Assembly (NCBI GenBank): GCA_016875405.1
Contig: VGRJ01000004.1
Coordinates: forward strand, 42,444 to 106,443
Reading direction: 5' to 3'
Length of the DNA stretch: 64,000 nucleotides
From: Deltaproteobacteria bacterium
GTDB lineage: Bacteria > Myxococcota_A > Polyangia > Polyangiales > Polyangiaceae
In this document: positions 17,447 to 26,480 of the stretch, in pieces
Numbering within the stretch: the stretch's first letter is position 1
How the letters are laid out: every line of letters starts with the position of its first letter
Translations under genes and position numbers: made by a program
Notes under the pieces: model-generated
Seen by the model: only the letters and a program-made list of their open reading frames with translations
Told to the model about the DNA's origin: nothing
Database searches by the model: none

Positions 17447-18907
17447 ATGACCGACGCTCGCGATGTCACGGCGCGAGCGCCCGCCGCGCGCCACCCGGCC
17501 CAACTGTGGATCGCGAGCACTTACTTCGCGGAGGGTTATCCGTACTCGATCGTCAACAACCTCGCCGAGGTGGTGTTCGCGAGCCTCGGCGCGAGCCTCG
17601 GCGCGGTTGGGCTCACCTCCCTCTTCCACCTGCCGTGGAACTTGAAGTTCCTCTGGGCACCGTTCGTCGACGCCTACGGCACCAAGCGCCGCTGGCTGCT
17701 CGGCATCGAGGTCGGCCTCGTGGCGATGCTCGTCGCGGCGGCCTTCGCGTCGTCGTCCGCGGCGAGCGTGCCCGCCCTGTCGATCGCCTTCATCGCCCTC
17801 GCGCTCTTGTCGGCGACCCACGACGTCGCGATCGACGGCTTCTACCTCACCGCCCTCGACGAGTCCGAGCAGTCGCGGTTCGTCGGCCTCCGGCAGCTCT
17901 CGTACAAGCTCGCGAACCTGCTCGTCCGGGGGCCGGCGATCGTGCTCGCCGGCCTCGTGGGGTGGCGCCTCGGCATGCTCGCGCTCGCGGCGCTCATGGG
18001 AGCGGTAACGCTCGCCCACGTCGCGCTCCTCCCCCGTGACGAGGTCGAGCGACGGAGCTTCGGTGAGCTCGCGCGCTGGCTCCTGCGGCCGCGCGTGGCC
18101 GGCGCCGCCACCCTGCTCGGTGGGCTCGCCGTCGGGCTCCGCAGCGCGTGGCCTCGCGTCGCTTCGACGCCCATCGGCCGTGTCCCGATGGAGGCGTACC
18201 TCGCGCTCGCCCTCGGCGTGAGCCTCGTGTGGCTGCGGGCTCGGCGGTCGACGTCGAAGCCTGCCGAATCGCCCTACCGCGCGGCCTTCAGCGGCTTCCT
18301 CGCGCAGCCTCGAGCCTGGGTCATCCTCGCGTTCGTGCTCTTGTTCCGAACGGGCGAGTCGTTCTTGCAGAAGATGAAGTGGCCGTTCCTCCGCGACGCG
18401 CTCCACCTGTCGCTCGCCGAGTACGGGATCGCCAACGGGACCTTCGGGGTCGCGGCATCGTTCGCGGGCACCTTGCTCGGAGGCTTCTTGATCTCGCGTC
18501 ACGGACTCCGCCGCTGGATCTGGCCGTTCGTGGTCGCGCAGAACGGCCTGCACCTCTTGTATGTGTGGCTCGCCGCATACGCCGCGAGGGGCGCCGTCAG
18601 CCTCTCGACGATCACCGCCGTGATCTGCGTCGAGCATGTCGGCGAGGGGCTCGGCACCGCCGTGTTCACGGTGTTCCTCATGCGCTGCTGCGATCCTGAG
18701 CACCGCGCGGCGCATATGGCGATCGTCACGGCGCTGATGAGCATCGGCTTCACCGTCGCGGGCATGGCGAGCGGCTACCTCGCGGAGGCGCTCGGGTTCG
18801 TGCGCTACTTCGGCTTCACCTTCGTCGTCACCATCCCGTCGATGGCGCTCATCGTGGTGCTGCCCTACCTCGACGGACGCAGCGTCACCCGAGCCCCCGC
18901 TCACTGA
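17447..18907 (+). CDS. AmpG-like major facilitator permease
   Basis: 486 residues with about 12-13 predicted membrane helices. The N-terminal half has the AmpG/PAT-family pattern: YFAEGYPYSIVNNLAEV, HLPWNLKFLWAPFVDAYGTKRRW and ALLSATHDVAIDGFYLTAL. AmpG carries GlcNAc-anhydroMur-peptides released from the cell wall into the cytoplasm; the PAT family also includes acetyl-CoA transporters. A long Arg-rich cytoplasmic loop (about residues 195-275) separates the halves. ATG 17447 lies 10 bases after the PilZ gene. The 3' end overlaps the convergent thpR gene by 23 bases. Muropeptide transport is likely but not proved by sequence. Confidence 0.82.
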   Translation: MTDARDVTARAPAARHPAQLWIASTYFAEGYPYSIVNNLAEVVFASLGASLGAVGLTSLFHLPWNLKFLWAPFVDAYGTKRRWLLGIEVGLVAMLVAAAFASSSAASVPALSIAFIALALLSATHDVAIDGFYLTALDESEQSRFVGLRQLSYKLANLLVRGPAIVLAGLVGWRLGMLALAALMGAVTLAHVALLPRDEVERRSFGELARWLLRPRVAGAATLLGGLAVGLRSAWPRVASTPIGRVPMEAYLALALGVSLVWLRARRSTSKPAESPYRAAFSGFLAQPRAWVILAFVLLFRTGESFLQKMKWPFLRDALHLSLAEYGIANGTFGVAASFAGTLLGGFLISRHGLRRWIWPFVVAQNGLHLLYVWLAAYAARGAVSLSTITAVICVEHVGEGLGTAVFTVFLMRCCDPEHRAAHMAIVTALMSIGFTVAGMASGYLAEALGFVRYFGFTFVVTIPSMALIVVLPYLDGRSVTRAPAH

Positions 18908-19475
18908 CGACCCGAAAGAGTCGCTCGCGACGGTCGTCGCTCCACGCGTAGAGCGCGAGCCGCTCGAGTCTCAGCTCGACCCCGAGCGGAGGGAGCGCCT
19001 CGGCGAATGCGAGCGCGCGCCGTCGCGCCTCGGCCGAGGCGTCGCGTCGCGGCCTCAGCACCGTGACGTGCGGCAGCGGCGGCCGGTCGTCCGGTCGTCC
19101 GCCCGCGGCCTCCCACATCGGACCCCGCCACGCGCCGATCGAGGCCGCGAGCTCGTCCCTGCCCGCAGCGAACGTCACCGACCACGCGCTCGGGCGAGCC
19201 CGCGAACCGAAGGGCTCGAGGCGATCGAGCGTCACGACGAAGGGCCCTCGGGGGTGGTCGGCGAGCGTCGCCCAGGCGGCACGGGCGCGCGCTTCACCGC
19301 ACCGACCGAGGAACGCCACCGTCGCGTGCAGATCGCCCGGGTGAAAGCGGCGGAGGTCGGCGGGGGCCGAGGCGACGAGGCGCTCGAACCAGCGCCCGGG
19401 AGGGACCGGCAGGCCGATGAACCAGTTGCCCGACTCGGCCGGGCGCGCGGCGTTCGCGAGGTCGGACTCGGTCAC
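18885..19475 (-). CDS. thpR: RNA 2',3'-cyclic phosphodiesterase
   Basis: 196 residues of the 2H phosphoesterase (LigT/ThpR) family. Both catalytic HxT motifs are present: HATV at 50-53 in GDLHATVAFLG and HVTV at 136-139 in LPHVTVLRPRR. Family members open 2',3'-cyclic phosphates on RNA to 2'-phosphates and can ligate tRNA halves in vitro. The sequence between (FVVTLDRLEPFGS, PSAWSVTFA) is also family-like. The start is GTG 19475, overlapping the stop of the upstream TetR gene (GTGA), so the two are probably coupled. Cytoplasmic. Length is normal for the family. Confidence 0.9.
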   Translation of the reverse strand: MTESDLANAARPAESGNWFIGLPVPPGRWFERLVASAPADLRRFHPGDLHATVAFLGRCGEARARAAWATLADHPRGPFVVTLDRLEPFGSRARPSAWSVTFAAGRDELAASIGAWRGPMWEAAGGRPDDRPPLPHVTVLRPRRDASAEARRRALAFAEALPPLGVELRLERLALYAWSDDRRERLFRVVSERGLG

Positions 19476-20227
19476 GCGTCGGCAGCGGGCGGCACGGTCT
19501 CGGCGTCGTCCTCGCCGTCCTCGGTGTCTTCGTCGGCGACGAGCTCGGGACGAGTGCGCGCCTGGTTCATCGCGCCGGTGAGCATCGCGATGAAGAGGCC
19601 GTAGGCGTTGCGGGCGAGGTCCTCCTCTCCCGAGATGAACTCCTGGATTCGGAGCCCCTGCAGGGTCGACGAAATCAAGAAGGCGATCGCGCGCGGCAAG
19701 CGGATCTGCGGGCCGCCCTCGGCGTTGACGACCTGCTCGGCGCCTTGCTCGATGAAATCGCGCGCCCGCTCCTGCGCGAGCTGCATGCGGTTCTTCATGT
19801 AGGGGTCGCGCCCGGCCTCGGCCATGAGCTCAAGCTGGAGTCGCAAGAACTGCTTGTCTGCGATGATGTCGAAAACCTCCCACAGCGCGCCCTGCAAGCG
19901 CTCCTCGGAAGGGGCAGCGGCGGCGGCGAGCGCCTCGAGCTTCTGCTGCACGCGGCGGAAGTAACGCTCGTGGACGAAGGCCTGGAGCTCGAGGATGAGG
20001 ACCTGCTTGCTCTCGAAGTAGTAGTGGATCATCGACTTCGTCAGGTTCGCCTCGACGGCGATCTCCTGCACGGTCGTGTTCGCAAGCCCATCGCGCGCGA
20101 AGCAGCGAGAGGCGGCGTCGAGGATCTGCACCACGCGCGGATTTTGCCAGTCGGAGTGGCGAGGCAGCTCGTCGTGGCTCTTGGCCGGCTTGCGCGGCGG
20201 AGCGACCTTCTTCTTTGGTTTTGCCAT
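19472..20227 (-). CDS. TetR/AcrR-family transcriptional regulator
   Basis: 251 residues. After a Lys/Pro-rich N-terminal arm, residues 32-78 form the TetR DNA-binding domain (VVQILDAASRCFARDGLANT, TVQEIAVEANLTKSMIHYYF, ESKQVLILEL). The C-terminal ligand/dimer domain is helical and ends in an acidic tail (ADEDTEDGEDD). ATG 20227 is the first start beside the conserved arm; the enormous upstream extension of this frame is shadow sequence opposite the metallo-hydrolase gene. Co-transcribed with thpR by a GTGA overlap, and divergent from the metallo-hydrolase lipoprotein gene by 138 bases. The target genes are unknown; neighbours and self are the first guess. Confidence 0.88.
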   Translation of the reverse strand: MAKPKKKVAPPRKPAKSHDELPRHSDWQNPRVVQILDAASRCFARDGLANTTVQEIAVEANLTKSMIHYYFESKQVLILELQAFVHERYFRRVQQKLEALAAAAAPSEERLQGALWEVFDIIADKQFLRLQLELMAEAGRDPYMKNRMQLAQERARDFIEQGAEQVVNAEGGPQIRLPRAIAFLISSTLQGLRIQEFISGEEDLARNAYGLFIAMLTGAMNQARTRPELVADEDTEDGEDDAETVPPAADA

Positions 20228-20365
20228 GCGTCTCTCGGCCGGCCCACAGCTGAGCGGACCAGCCGGCCGGTGGACGATACACCGAATCGGCGAGCGAGGG
20301 TCGCTCGAGCACGCGTTCGAGCGATGGCGAGCGGGTCCGCCCTGCGGCGGTGTAGGCTCGGCCGC

Positions 20366-21469
20366 GTGAAGGTCCACGCTCTCGTCGCCGCCGTCGCCCT
20401 CCTCGCCGCGTGTCGCCCTGCGCCACCGAGGAGCGGCGCGCCCGCCTCGCCTCCTGCGAGCCGCGCCTTCAGCGCCACCGAGGCCCGCTTTCATCTCATT
20501 GATGTCGGTCAAGGCTTCGCCGCGCTTGTCGAGCTGCCCTGCGGCGCAGTGCTCGTCGATACCGGCGGTGAGACGAGCTTCCAGTTCGACAGCGGGGCGA
20601 ACCTGCGGCGCTACCTCGACGAGTTCTTCGAGCGGCGCCCCGATCTCGACCGGACGCTCGCGCTTCTCGTCCTCACGCATCCGCACCTCGACCACACACG
20701 CAACGTCGAGGCGGTGATCGGCGCATACAAGGTCGGCAACGTGGTCACCGGCGGCGACCCGCGCGGGTCGGGCGGCAAGCAGCAACGCTGGCTCGAGGAG
20801 TGGGCGGAGGGCCACGCGAAGCTCGCTCGGGTCCGCAGCGAAGACATCCCGTCCGGTGGTCGCACGGACGCGGTCGTCGATCCGATCGCGTGCACGCCTG
20901 TCGATCCCAGGATCACCGCGCTCTGGGGGAGCCTCGCGACTCAGCCCCCAGGCTGGCCCGAGCGCGCGTTCCGCAACCACAACAACCACAGCGTCGTCAT
21001 GCGCTTCGAGTTCGGGCGGGCGTCGTTCCTCGTGACCGGGGACCTCGAAGAAGACGGCATCGCCGCGCTGCTCGAACGACACCGCGGGACCGGCGCGCTC
21101 GACGTCGACGTGTGGCAGGTCGGGCACCACGGCTCGTACAACGCGACGACCACGCCGCTGCTCGAGGCGATGACGCCGCGGATCGCGCTCATCCCGATGG
21201 GCTCGCCCGATCGCTGGGCGAAGTGGACCGCGTGGAAGTTTGGGCACCCGCGCAAGCCGGCGATCGAGCGCTTGCTGGCGAGCTCCCTCGATCCGCGTCC
21301 CCCCGTCGACGTACTCGTCGGAGTCAGCGTCGAGACCTTCGAGCCTCTCAAGCTCGAGCGCGCGATCTACGGCACCGGCTGGGATGGCCACATCGTCGTC
21401 ACGGCCTCTGCGACGGGCGAGTACCGCGTCGCGACCGCTCACCCCGCTCGGGCGACGACCGGGCGCTGA
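20366..21469 (+). CDS. Metallo-beta-lactamase-fold lipoprotein, ComEC/Rec2 C-domain-like
   Basis: 367 residues from GTG 20366. A lipoprotein signal (VAAVALLAAC, Cys16) precedes an MBL-fold domain of the ComEC C-terminal type: FHLIDVGQGFAALVEL, VDTGG, the metal motif THPHLDH (His105, His107, Asp109, His110), SFLVTGDLEEDGI, and GHHGS at about 253-257. In ComEC this domain degrades DNA during uptake, and stand-alone copies are often of unknown role. No membrane channel region is present. The product should act outside the inner membrane because of the lipobox. The gene is divergent from the TetR gene. The chosen start gives the signal peptide; the longer ORF runs antisense through the regulator. 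Confidence 0.85.
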   Translation: MKVHALVAAVALLAACRPAPPRSGAPASPPASRAFSATEARFHLIDVGQGFAALVELPCGAVLVDTGGETSFQFDSGANLRRYLDEFFERRPDLDRTLALLVLTHPHLDHTRNVEAVIGAYKVGNVVTGGDPRGSGGKQQRWLEEWAEGHAKLARVRSEDIPSGGRTDAVVDPIACTPVDPRITALWGSLATQPPGWPERAFRNHNNHSVVMRFEFGRASFLVTGDLEEDGIAALLERHRGTGALDVDVWQVGHHGSYNATTTPLLEAMTPRIALIPMGSPDRWAKWTAWKFGHPRKPAIERLLASSLDPRPPVDVLVGVSVETFEPLKLERAIYGTGWDGHIVVTASATGEYRVATAHPARATTGR

Positions 21470-21482
21470 CGCCGCGTGCCGC

Positions 21483-22487
21483 TCATGGCCCGTAGCAGCA
21501 GCGAAACCCGGTCGAGTAGTCCCAGTGGGTGACGTCGTGCGCGGTCGTCGCGTAGAGGCAGCCGGGGCCGTTCTTGACGGTGTCGACGTAGAAGCCGCCG
21601 CGGAACGTGCCCGCCGAGGCGGCGGTCCATTCGTGCAGGTTACCCATCATGTCGAAGGCGCCGTCCTCGGTCACACAGTCGGGATGGCTGCCGGCGAGCG
21701 CGAGCGAGTCCGGGAGCTGGTTCAGGCACTCGTGGTCGATCTCCGAGTAAATCCACGAGTCCGTCGTGCCGAAGTACTCGACCGCAGGGTGCTGCGCGCG
21801 GTGGTCGTTGCAGCGCCCGAGGACGAGCGCGTCACCGTAAGGGTACACGCGCTTCGAGGCGCCACGACACGCACGCAGCCACTCGTCGTCGGTGCAGAGC
21901 CGCTTGCCGGCCGCGAGGCACGCCTCCTCGGCGCGCACTTGATCGATGTACCCCTGCGGCACCACGCCCTTCACGCTCACGGCGCGCACCGCGACGACCC
22001 CTGGGTTGAAGTAGGGCGACCAAGGCGCACCGTCCGAGACGCGCACGAGCGCCGCCTCGTAACGATCGACACAGAAATCCTCGACCGGGAGCATCCCATC
22101 GGGGCAACCGCCCGTGCCCGGTGCCTCGACGAGCGACGGCGTCGGGACGACCGCCGCACCGGGGATGCAGGCCGCGTAGGGGAGGCAACACTGCACGCTC
22201 GCGGGCCCGGGACAGTACCCCACGACGGGAGCGCGGTCGCCGACGCAGCCCTCGACGTCGATGCACTCGCCCACGACACCGTCGACCTCGCATGGGAGCG
22301 GAGTGCTGCCCGCGCCAGACTCTCTGTCGGAGGCTCCCCCCGTCCCGCCGGCCGCGCCGCCGACGCCGCTCGCGCCACCGAGACCGCCCGTCGCAGCGCC
22401 GACGGTCACGGTCCCCGGGACGCCCGCCTGGTCCATGCCGCACGCCGCCGCGAAAACGAGGGCCATGACGAGGGTGAACGCGCGCAT
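21483..22487 (-). CDS. SUMF1/FGE-domain lipoprotein
   Basis: 334 residues: a lipoprotein signal (LVMALVFAAAC, Cys16), a Gly/Ala/Ser-rich linker, a Cys-containing segment (about 62-125), and a formylglycine-generating-enzyme-like domain from about 128 to the end (MLPVEDFCVDRYEAALVRVS, CTDDEWLRACRG, MMGNLHEWTA, TGFRCC). True FGE activity requires specific cysteines and a copper site; here the C-terminal RxGFRCC form is the structural C-type-lectin-like end. Many SUMF1 proteins in myxobacteria are non-catalytic binding modules. Whether this one is enzymatic is not decided by sequence alone. Convergent with the metallo-hydrolase gene (14-base gap). Confidence 0.8.
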   Translation of the reverse strand: MRAFTLVMALVFAAACGMDQAGVPGTVTVGAATGGLGGASGVGGAAGGTGGASDRESGAGSTPLPCEVDGVVGECIDVEGCVGDRAPVVGYCPGPASVQCCLPYAACIPGAAVVPTPSLVEAPGTGGCPDGMLPVEDFCVDRYEAALVRVSDGAPWSPYFNPGVVAVRAVSVKGVVPQGYIDQVRAEEACLAAGKRLCTDDEWLRACRGASKRVYPYGDALVLGRCNDHRAQHPAVEYFGTTDSWIYSEIDHECLNQLPDSLALAGSHPDCVTEDGAFDMMGNLHEWTAASAGTFRGGFYVDTVKNGPGCLYATTAHDVTHWDYSTGFRCCYGP

Positions 22488-22558
22488 CGCGGCAAGGTGA
22501 GTCGCGGATGCGCCGCTGGCAAGCCCGCGCTCGGCCGAGTGTGGTATCGCAGCGTCCG

Positions 22559-23728
22559 ATGAAGCGCTCGCCGCTCCTGCCGATCTTCCTGACCGTCTTC
22601 GTGGACGTGCTCGGGCTGACGCTGGTGCTGCCCCTCTTGCCGTTTTACGCGCTGCACTTCCGCGCGAGCCCGCTCGTCGTCGGCTGCCTCGGCGCAACCT
22701 TCGCCGTCTGCCAGCTCGTGTCGGGGCCGGTCCTCGGGCGGATCTCGGACCAGGTCGGCCGCAAGCCCACGCTGCTCGCGAGCCAAGCCGGGACGTTCGC
22801 GGGGTTTCTGGTGCTCGGCTTCGCCAACTCGCTCTGGATGCTGTTCGCGTCGCGCATCATCGACGGCGCCACCGCGGGCAACCTCACCATCGCGCAAGCG
22901 TACATCAGCGACGCGACGAAGCCCGAGGAGCGCACCCGCGCCTTCGGCTTCATCGGCATCGCCTTCGGGACAGGCTTCCTCATCGGCCCGGCGATCTCGG
23001 GTTGGCTCGCGCACCACCACGGCTACGCCGCGCCAGCCTTCGCGGCCGCCGCGCTCTCGCTCCTGTCGATCGTGCTGACCGCGACGATGCTCCCGAACCA
23101 GCGCCCCACGTGCGCGTCCGACGGAAGCACACCGCGGCGCTCGCTCGCCTTCGGGCGCTTCCTCGGCCGTCCGCTCCCACGAAGGCGGCTCCTGCAGTTC
23201 TTCGCCTTTACCTCGTCGTTCTCGACCCTGATCGGCGGCCTCGCGCTCTACCTCAACACGCGCTTCGGCTTTGATGTCGAGCGCACGGGCTACGTCTATG
23301 CGCTGTCCGGCTTCGTCGGCGCCGCGGTGCAAGGCGGGATCATCGGGCGCCTCGCGCAGGGCCTCGGTGAGGCGCGGCTCTCGTTCTACGGGTTCACGTT
23401 CATGGCCGCGGGGTACCTGTTCCTCGGCGCAGCGTACGGGCTGCCGATGCTGATCGCGCTCATCGTCATCGCGGCCCTCGGCTCGGCGGTGACAAGGCCG
23501 GCCCTCACCACGCTGCTCACGCGCAGCGTCGGGAGCGATGAGCAGGGCGCGGTGCTCGGCGTGAGCCAATCCCTCTCGGGGATCTCGCAAATCCTCGGAC
23601 CGGTCGTCGCGGGATGGCTGATCGGGCGGGGTTGGCTCACCGCGTACGGACTCGTAGCGGGCGGCGCGGCACTCCTCGGAGCGTTGCTCGTGCGGCTGCA
23701 CGGCGACTCGCCAGGCGCGACGGCCTGA
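22559..23728 (+). CDS. TetA-like MFS drug/H+ exporter
   Basis: 389 residues, about 12 membrane helices, of the tetracycline-resistance-type (DHA1) MFS group. The family motif between helices 2 and 3 is GRISDQVGRKPTLL, and motif C-like sequence GIAFGTGFLIGPAISGWLA follows in helix 5. Other matches are RIIDGATAGNLTIAQAYISD and VLPLLPFYAL. ATG 22559 begins directly before helix 1. The real substrate is unknown; chromosomal TetA-like proteins often do not confer tetracycline resistance. It stands alone: divergent from the SUMF1 gene by 71 bases and 46 bases before the next lipoprotein gene. Confidence 0.87.
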   Translation: MKRSPLLPIFLTVFVDVLGLTLVLPLLPFYALHFRASPLVVGCLGATFAVCQLVSGPVLGRISDQVGRKPTLLASQAGTFAGFLVLGFANSLWMLFASRIIDGATAGNLTIAQAYISDATKPEERTRAFGFIGIAFGTGFLIGPAISGWLAHHHGYAAPAFAAAALSLLSIVLTATMLPNQRPTCASDGSTPRRSLAFGRFLGRPLPRRRLLQFFAFTSSFSTLIGGLALYLNTRFGFDVERTGYVYALSGFVGAAVQGGIIGRLAQGLGEARLSFYGFTFMAAGYLFLGAAYGLPMLIALIVIAALGSAVTRPALTTLLTRSVGSDEQGAVLGVSQSLSGISQILGPVVAGWLIGRGWLTAYGLVAGGAALLGALLVRLHGDSPGATA

Positions 23729-23774
23729 CCACTTCCTCGACACGGGCACGAGGCGCTCGGCTATCTTGTCGCGA

Positions 23775-26078
23775 ATGTCGCACGCGGCTCGCCTATCTCC
23801 CCTCCTTTTCCTCCCCCTCCTCACCGCCGCCTGCGGCGGAGGGACGACCGACGACGGCACGGTCCCGCTGCCGCAAGGCAAGTCGGTGTTCGCCTACGGC
23901 GTCGATCCGGCGCAGACGATCTCGAGCGCGCCGTTCCCAAACGATCTCTACCGCGGTCCAGAGGGGGTCTCGCTAGCGCCGCTGGGCGCCGATTCAATCT
24001 ACGCAGGCCTCGCGAAGGAGGCGCCTCTCGCGCAGCTCGACGCGGCGATCGCGGGGCGCCCGGGGTTTGGCTTTGCCGCGCCGATCGAGCTCTTCGCGAG
24101 CGAGGAGGTCTCGGTCGAGTCGCTCGAGGGCCGGGTTCACCTCGTGGCGGTCGACGGCCCCGAGGTCGGGCGCGAGGTCGAGGTCCAGCCTTGGTGGTCT
24201 CCCTACGCGAAGGCGCTGTCATTCTTCCCCGCGCCGGGCGATTGGATGATGCCCGACACCACGTACGTGCTCGCGATCGAGCCGGGCGTCACCACGGCGG
24301 CGGGGGAGGCGATCGGCGCGACAGCCTCGATGGGCGAGGTGCTTCGAGAGGCTCGCTCCGAGACGGCGGGCGACGCCTGGGATCGCGCGGCGGCGCTGCG
24401 AACCTACGTCGCCGAGCATGGTGTCCCGGTGGTCGCGACGACGTTCAAGACCGAGCCGAGCCTCGCGCCGCTCGAGGCCGTGCTCGCGGCCGTGGCCAAG
24501 GCCCCGCTCGTAAAGCCGACGCGCGCGCTCCGCTACGACGAGAAGGCGTCGGCGATGATCGAGGGCGAGAGCCACGAAGGCGCGGGGCTCGACGCGCTCT
24601 ACGGGAGCCCTGCCGCGCCGTTCGCGACGAACCCTGGCAGCTGGGGCGAAGGCACGCGCATCGACGCGAAGGCGCTCGCCGGCTCGACGTACACCGGCGG
24701 GACCTTACGCGGTCGCGTCGCGAAGGTCATCTTCGGCAGCGTCACCGTGCCCGCCTTCAACGTGCGAAAAAACGGCGCAAAGTTCGCACCCGCTGCGCTC
24801 ACGATCGCCGATGGCACCGCGACGTCGGAGCTCGACGCGATGGTCCCGGTCACGGTGTTCCTCTGCGACGACCACCTCGTCAAGCCGTCGAAGCTCCCGG
24901 TCGCCGTCTTCACGCACGGCGGTACGGCGACGCGCAACAACGCGACGCCGCTTGCGGCCTTGAACTGCGAGGCCGGCATCGCAACGCTCGCCGCGGATCT
25001 GCCATTCCACGGCGGTCGCAGCGAGCTCGCGGTGGTCGACGGTCGCGTGGTCCCGAAGCGAGTAGACGAGCTCAACGAGCTGACCGGCATCGCGAAGGGA
25101 CAGGCGGGCTTCGTCCCCGATGGCGTCGGCGATCCCGCGGGCGCGGACCTCACCGTCGGCAACCTGTTCGCGCTCGGCTCAAGCCTCGACGTCGGGGTGC
25201 TCGAGGCGAACCTGCTCACGATTCCGGGCGAGCTCGCGATGCTCGTACGCCTCCTCGGAGAAGGCGACTGGTCGGCGTTCCACGCGGGCCTCAGCTTCGA
25301 CGCGGAGGCTGTCTTCCTCGAGAACCTGAGCTTCGGGACGACCTTCACGACCGGCTATCTGGCGCTCTCCGATGCGTGGCGCGCCGCGATCGGCAGCACC
25401 GGCTCAGGCTACATCCTCGGCGCCAATCTCACCGTCGCGCCGAGCAACTCGAAGCTCGCGAGCACCGTGGTCGACACCGTGCTCGGACTCGCCTCGTCGG
25501 AGGCCGAGCTCGCTCTAGGGGTGTACCGCGATCCGGTGGGAGGCCTCTTCGCCTGGCTCACCGAGCGTGGCGACTCGATGGCGTTCGCGCCTTACGTGCT
25601 GCGCCACCGCCCTAGTAAAAAACCGCGCAACATCGTGCAGACGGGAGACAGCTGGGACGAGACGCTGAGCACTCCCGCGCAGCTCAGCTACAACGCGGCG
25701 CTCGGGCTGCCGGTGCTCGAGGCGGAGGGCTGGGTGCTCGACCCGACGGTGCCGGGAGCCGCGCGCGTCGCGGCCCAGAAGGCTGCTGCCACGACGACGG
25801 CCAACGCGACGTACGACTCGGTGACGCACACGGCCGCGATTTTCTACAACAGCGAGAGCTGCCACGCGCAGCTCCTCACCCCGCTCTGCAAGAAGCGCTT
25901 CGAGAAGCTCTACCCGCCGGTCACCGAACTCGCGAGCGACAAGGTGAAGGTGACGGCCTCGCCGATTTGCGCGATCCACACCCAGGCCCTCGCGGCGCTC
26001 GAGTCGCTCCTCGGAGGCGCGGACAGCGCGACCATCTTGCCTCCCGCCGGGAGCTGCGACGCACTCTACGGACCATGA
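23775..26078 (+). CDS. Large lipoprotein with alpha/beta-hydrolase-like segment
   Basis: 767 residues from ATG 23775; a TTG nine bases earlier is possible. The signal LSPLLFLPLLTAACGGG has a lipobox Cys20. The middle carries VAVFTHGGTATRNNATPLAA and ATLAADLPFHGGRSELAV, which read like an alpha/beta-hydrolase core (oxyanion strand and a small-residue loop), but no clear GxSxG elbow was found. The sequence about 30-200 resembles the N-terminal Ig-like part of large bacterial lipases and virulence lipoproteins. Function unknown; probably an outer-membrane esterase-like protein. A hairpin terminator follows at 26092. Confidence 0.75.
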   Translation: MSHAARLSPLLFLPLLTAACGGGTTDDGTVPLPQGKSVFAYGVDPAQTISSAPFPNDLYRGPEGVSLAPLGADSIYAGLAKEAPLAQLDAAIAGRPGFGFAAPIELFASEEVSVESLEGRVHLVAVDGPEVGREVEVQPWWSPYAKALSFFPAPGDWMMPDTTYVLAIEPGVTTAAGEAIGATASMGEVLREARSETAGDAWDRAAALRTYVAEHGVPVVATTFKTEPSLAPLEAVLAAVAKAPLVKPTRALRYDEKASAMIEGESHEGAGLDALYGSPAAPFATNPGSWGEGTRIDAKALAGSTYTGGTLRGRVAKVIFGSVTVPAFNVRKNGAKFAPAALTIADGTATSELDAMVPVTVFLCDDHLVKPSKLPVAVFTHGGTATRNNATPLAALNCEAGIATLAADLPFHGGRSELAVVDGRVVPKRVDELNELTGIAKGQAGFVPDGVGDPAGADLTVGNLFALGSSLDVGVLEANLLTIPGELAMLVRLLGEGDWSAFHAGLSFDAEAVFLENLSFGTTFTTGYLALSDAWRAAIGSTGSGYILGANLTVAPSNSKLASTVVDTVLGLASSEAELALGVYRDPVGGLFAWLTERGDSMAFAPYVLRHRPSKKPRNIVQTGDSWDETLSTPAQLSYNAALGLPVLEAEGWVLDPTVPGAARVAAQKAAATTTANATYDSVTHTAAIFYNSESCHAQLLTPLCKKRFEKLYPPVTELASDKVKVTASPICAIHTQALAALESLLGGADSATILPPAGSCDALYGP

Positions 26079-26091
26079 CCCCAAGGACGTC

Positions 26092-26130
26092 GGCGCGTCG
26101 CCCTCTACCGCGAGAGGCTCCCGACGCGCC
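26092..26130. terminator. Two-tier hairpin between convergent genes
   Basis: GGCGCGTCG (26092-26100) pairs perfectly with CGACGCGCC (26122-26130), and an inner CCTCT/AGAGG pair (26102-26106 with 26113-26117) sits inside with a six-base loop. TTT follows on the plus strand. It lies 13 bases after the stop of the large lipoprotein gene and before the end of the convergent small gene, so it may serve both strands. Confidence 0.6.
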
Positions 26131-26199
26131 TTTCGCGACGAGCCCGGCCGGCGACGACGCGACGGCTCGAGCGCGTCAGAGGTAAAAGCGGTAGCCCGC

Positions 26200-26466
26200 T
26201 CACGCCGAGAGCGCGGTGAGCGCCGCATCGCCGGTCGTACGCTGCTGGATCGGCGCCCCGCCGAAGAGGCCAGCCTTGAAGAGCTCGACGGCCCCCTTTT
26301 TCTGGGCATCGGTCGCCTTGGCTGCCGGTGTGCCTGCGACGACAGGCGGCTCGGGCACCGACGAGGCGCTCGGACCTCGTTGCGCCAGGGCCGCCGGGGG
26401 CGCGAGCACGGCGAGCGATAGGAGGGCCTGGAGCGCGAAGCGCGAAGCCTCGTTCATGCGAGTCAT
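26200..26466 (-). CDS. Small secreted protein, unknown function
   Basis: 88 residues from ATG 26466; ATG 26457 is an alternative. The N-terminus is a classical signal peptide (FALQALLSLAVLAPPAALA, cleavage after ALA), leaving a mature protein of about 60 residues. The mature part contains a Pro/Val-rich stretch and ATDAQKKGAVELFKAGLFGG. No known motif. The start overlaps nothing but lies only 14 bases after the end of a kelch-like coding remnant in the same direction, so it may once have been the second gene of an operon. Confidence is limited by its size. Confidence 0.5.
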   Translation of the reverse strand: MTRMNEASRFALQALLSLAVLAPPAALAQRGPSASSVPEPPVVAGTPAAKATDAQKKGAVELFKAGLFGGAPIQQRTTGDAALTALSA

Positions 26467-26480
26467 GCTCGTCTCCGTCC

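Noticed and set aside
17396..18904. 502-codon open frame opposite the AmpG-like permease
   Set aside because: Arg/Glu/His-rich sequence without domains; the plus-strand frame encodes clear membrane helices and family motifs.
20228..21442. Extension of the TetR frame opposite the metallo-hydrolase gene
   Set aside because: The upstream 400 codons are charge-rich shadow; the TetR domain starts just after ATG 20227.
22406..23881. 491-codon open frame opposite the TetA-like exporter
   Set aside because: Charge-rich shadow frame; the exporter motifs lie on the plus strand.
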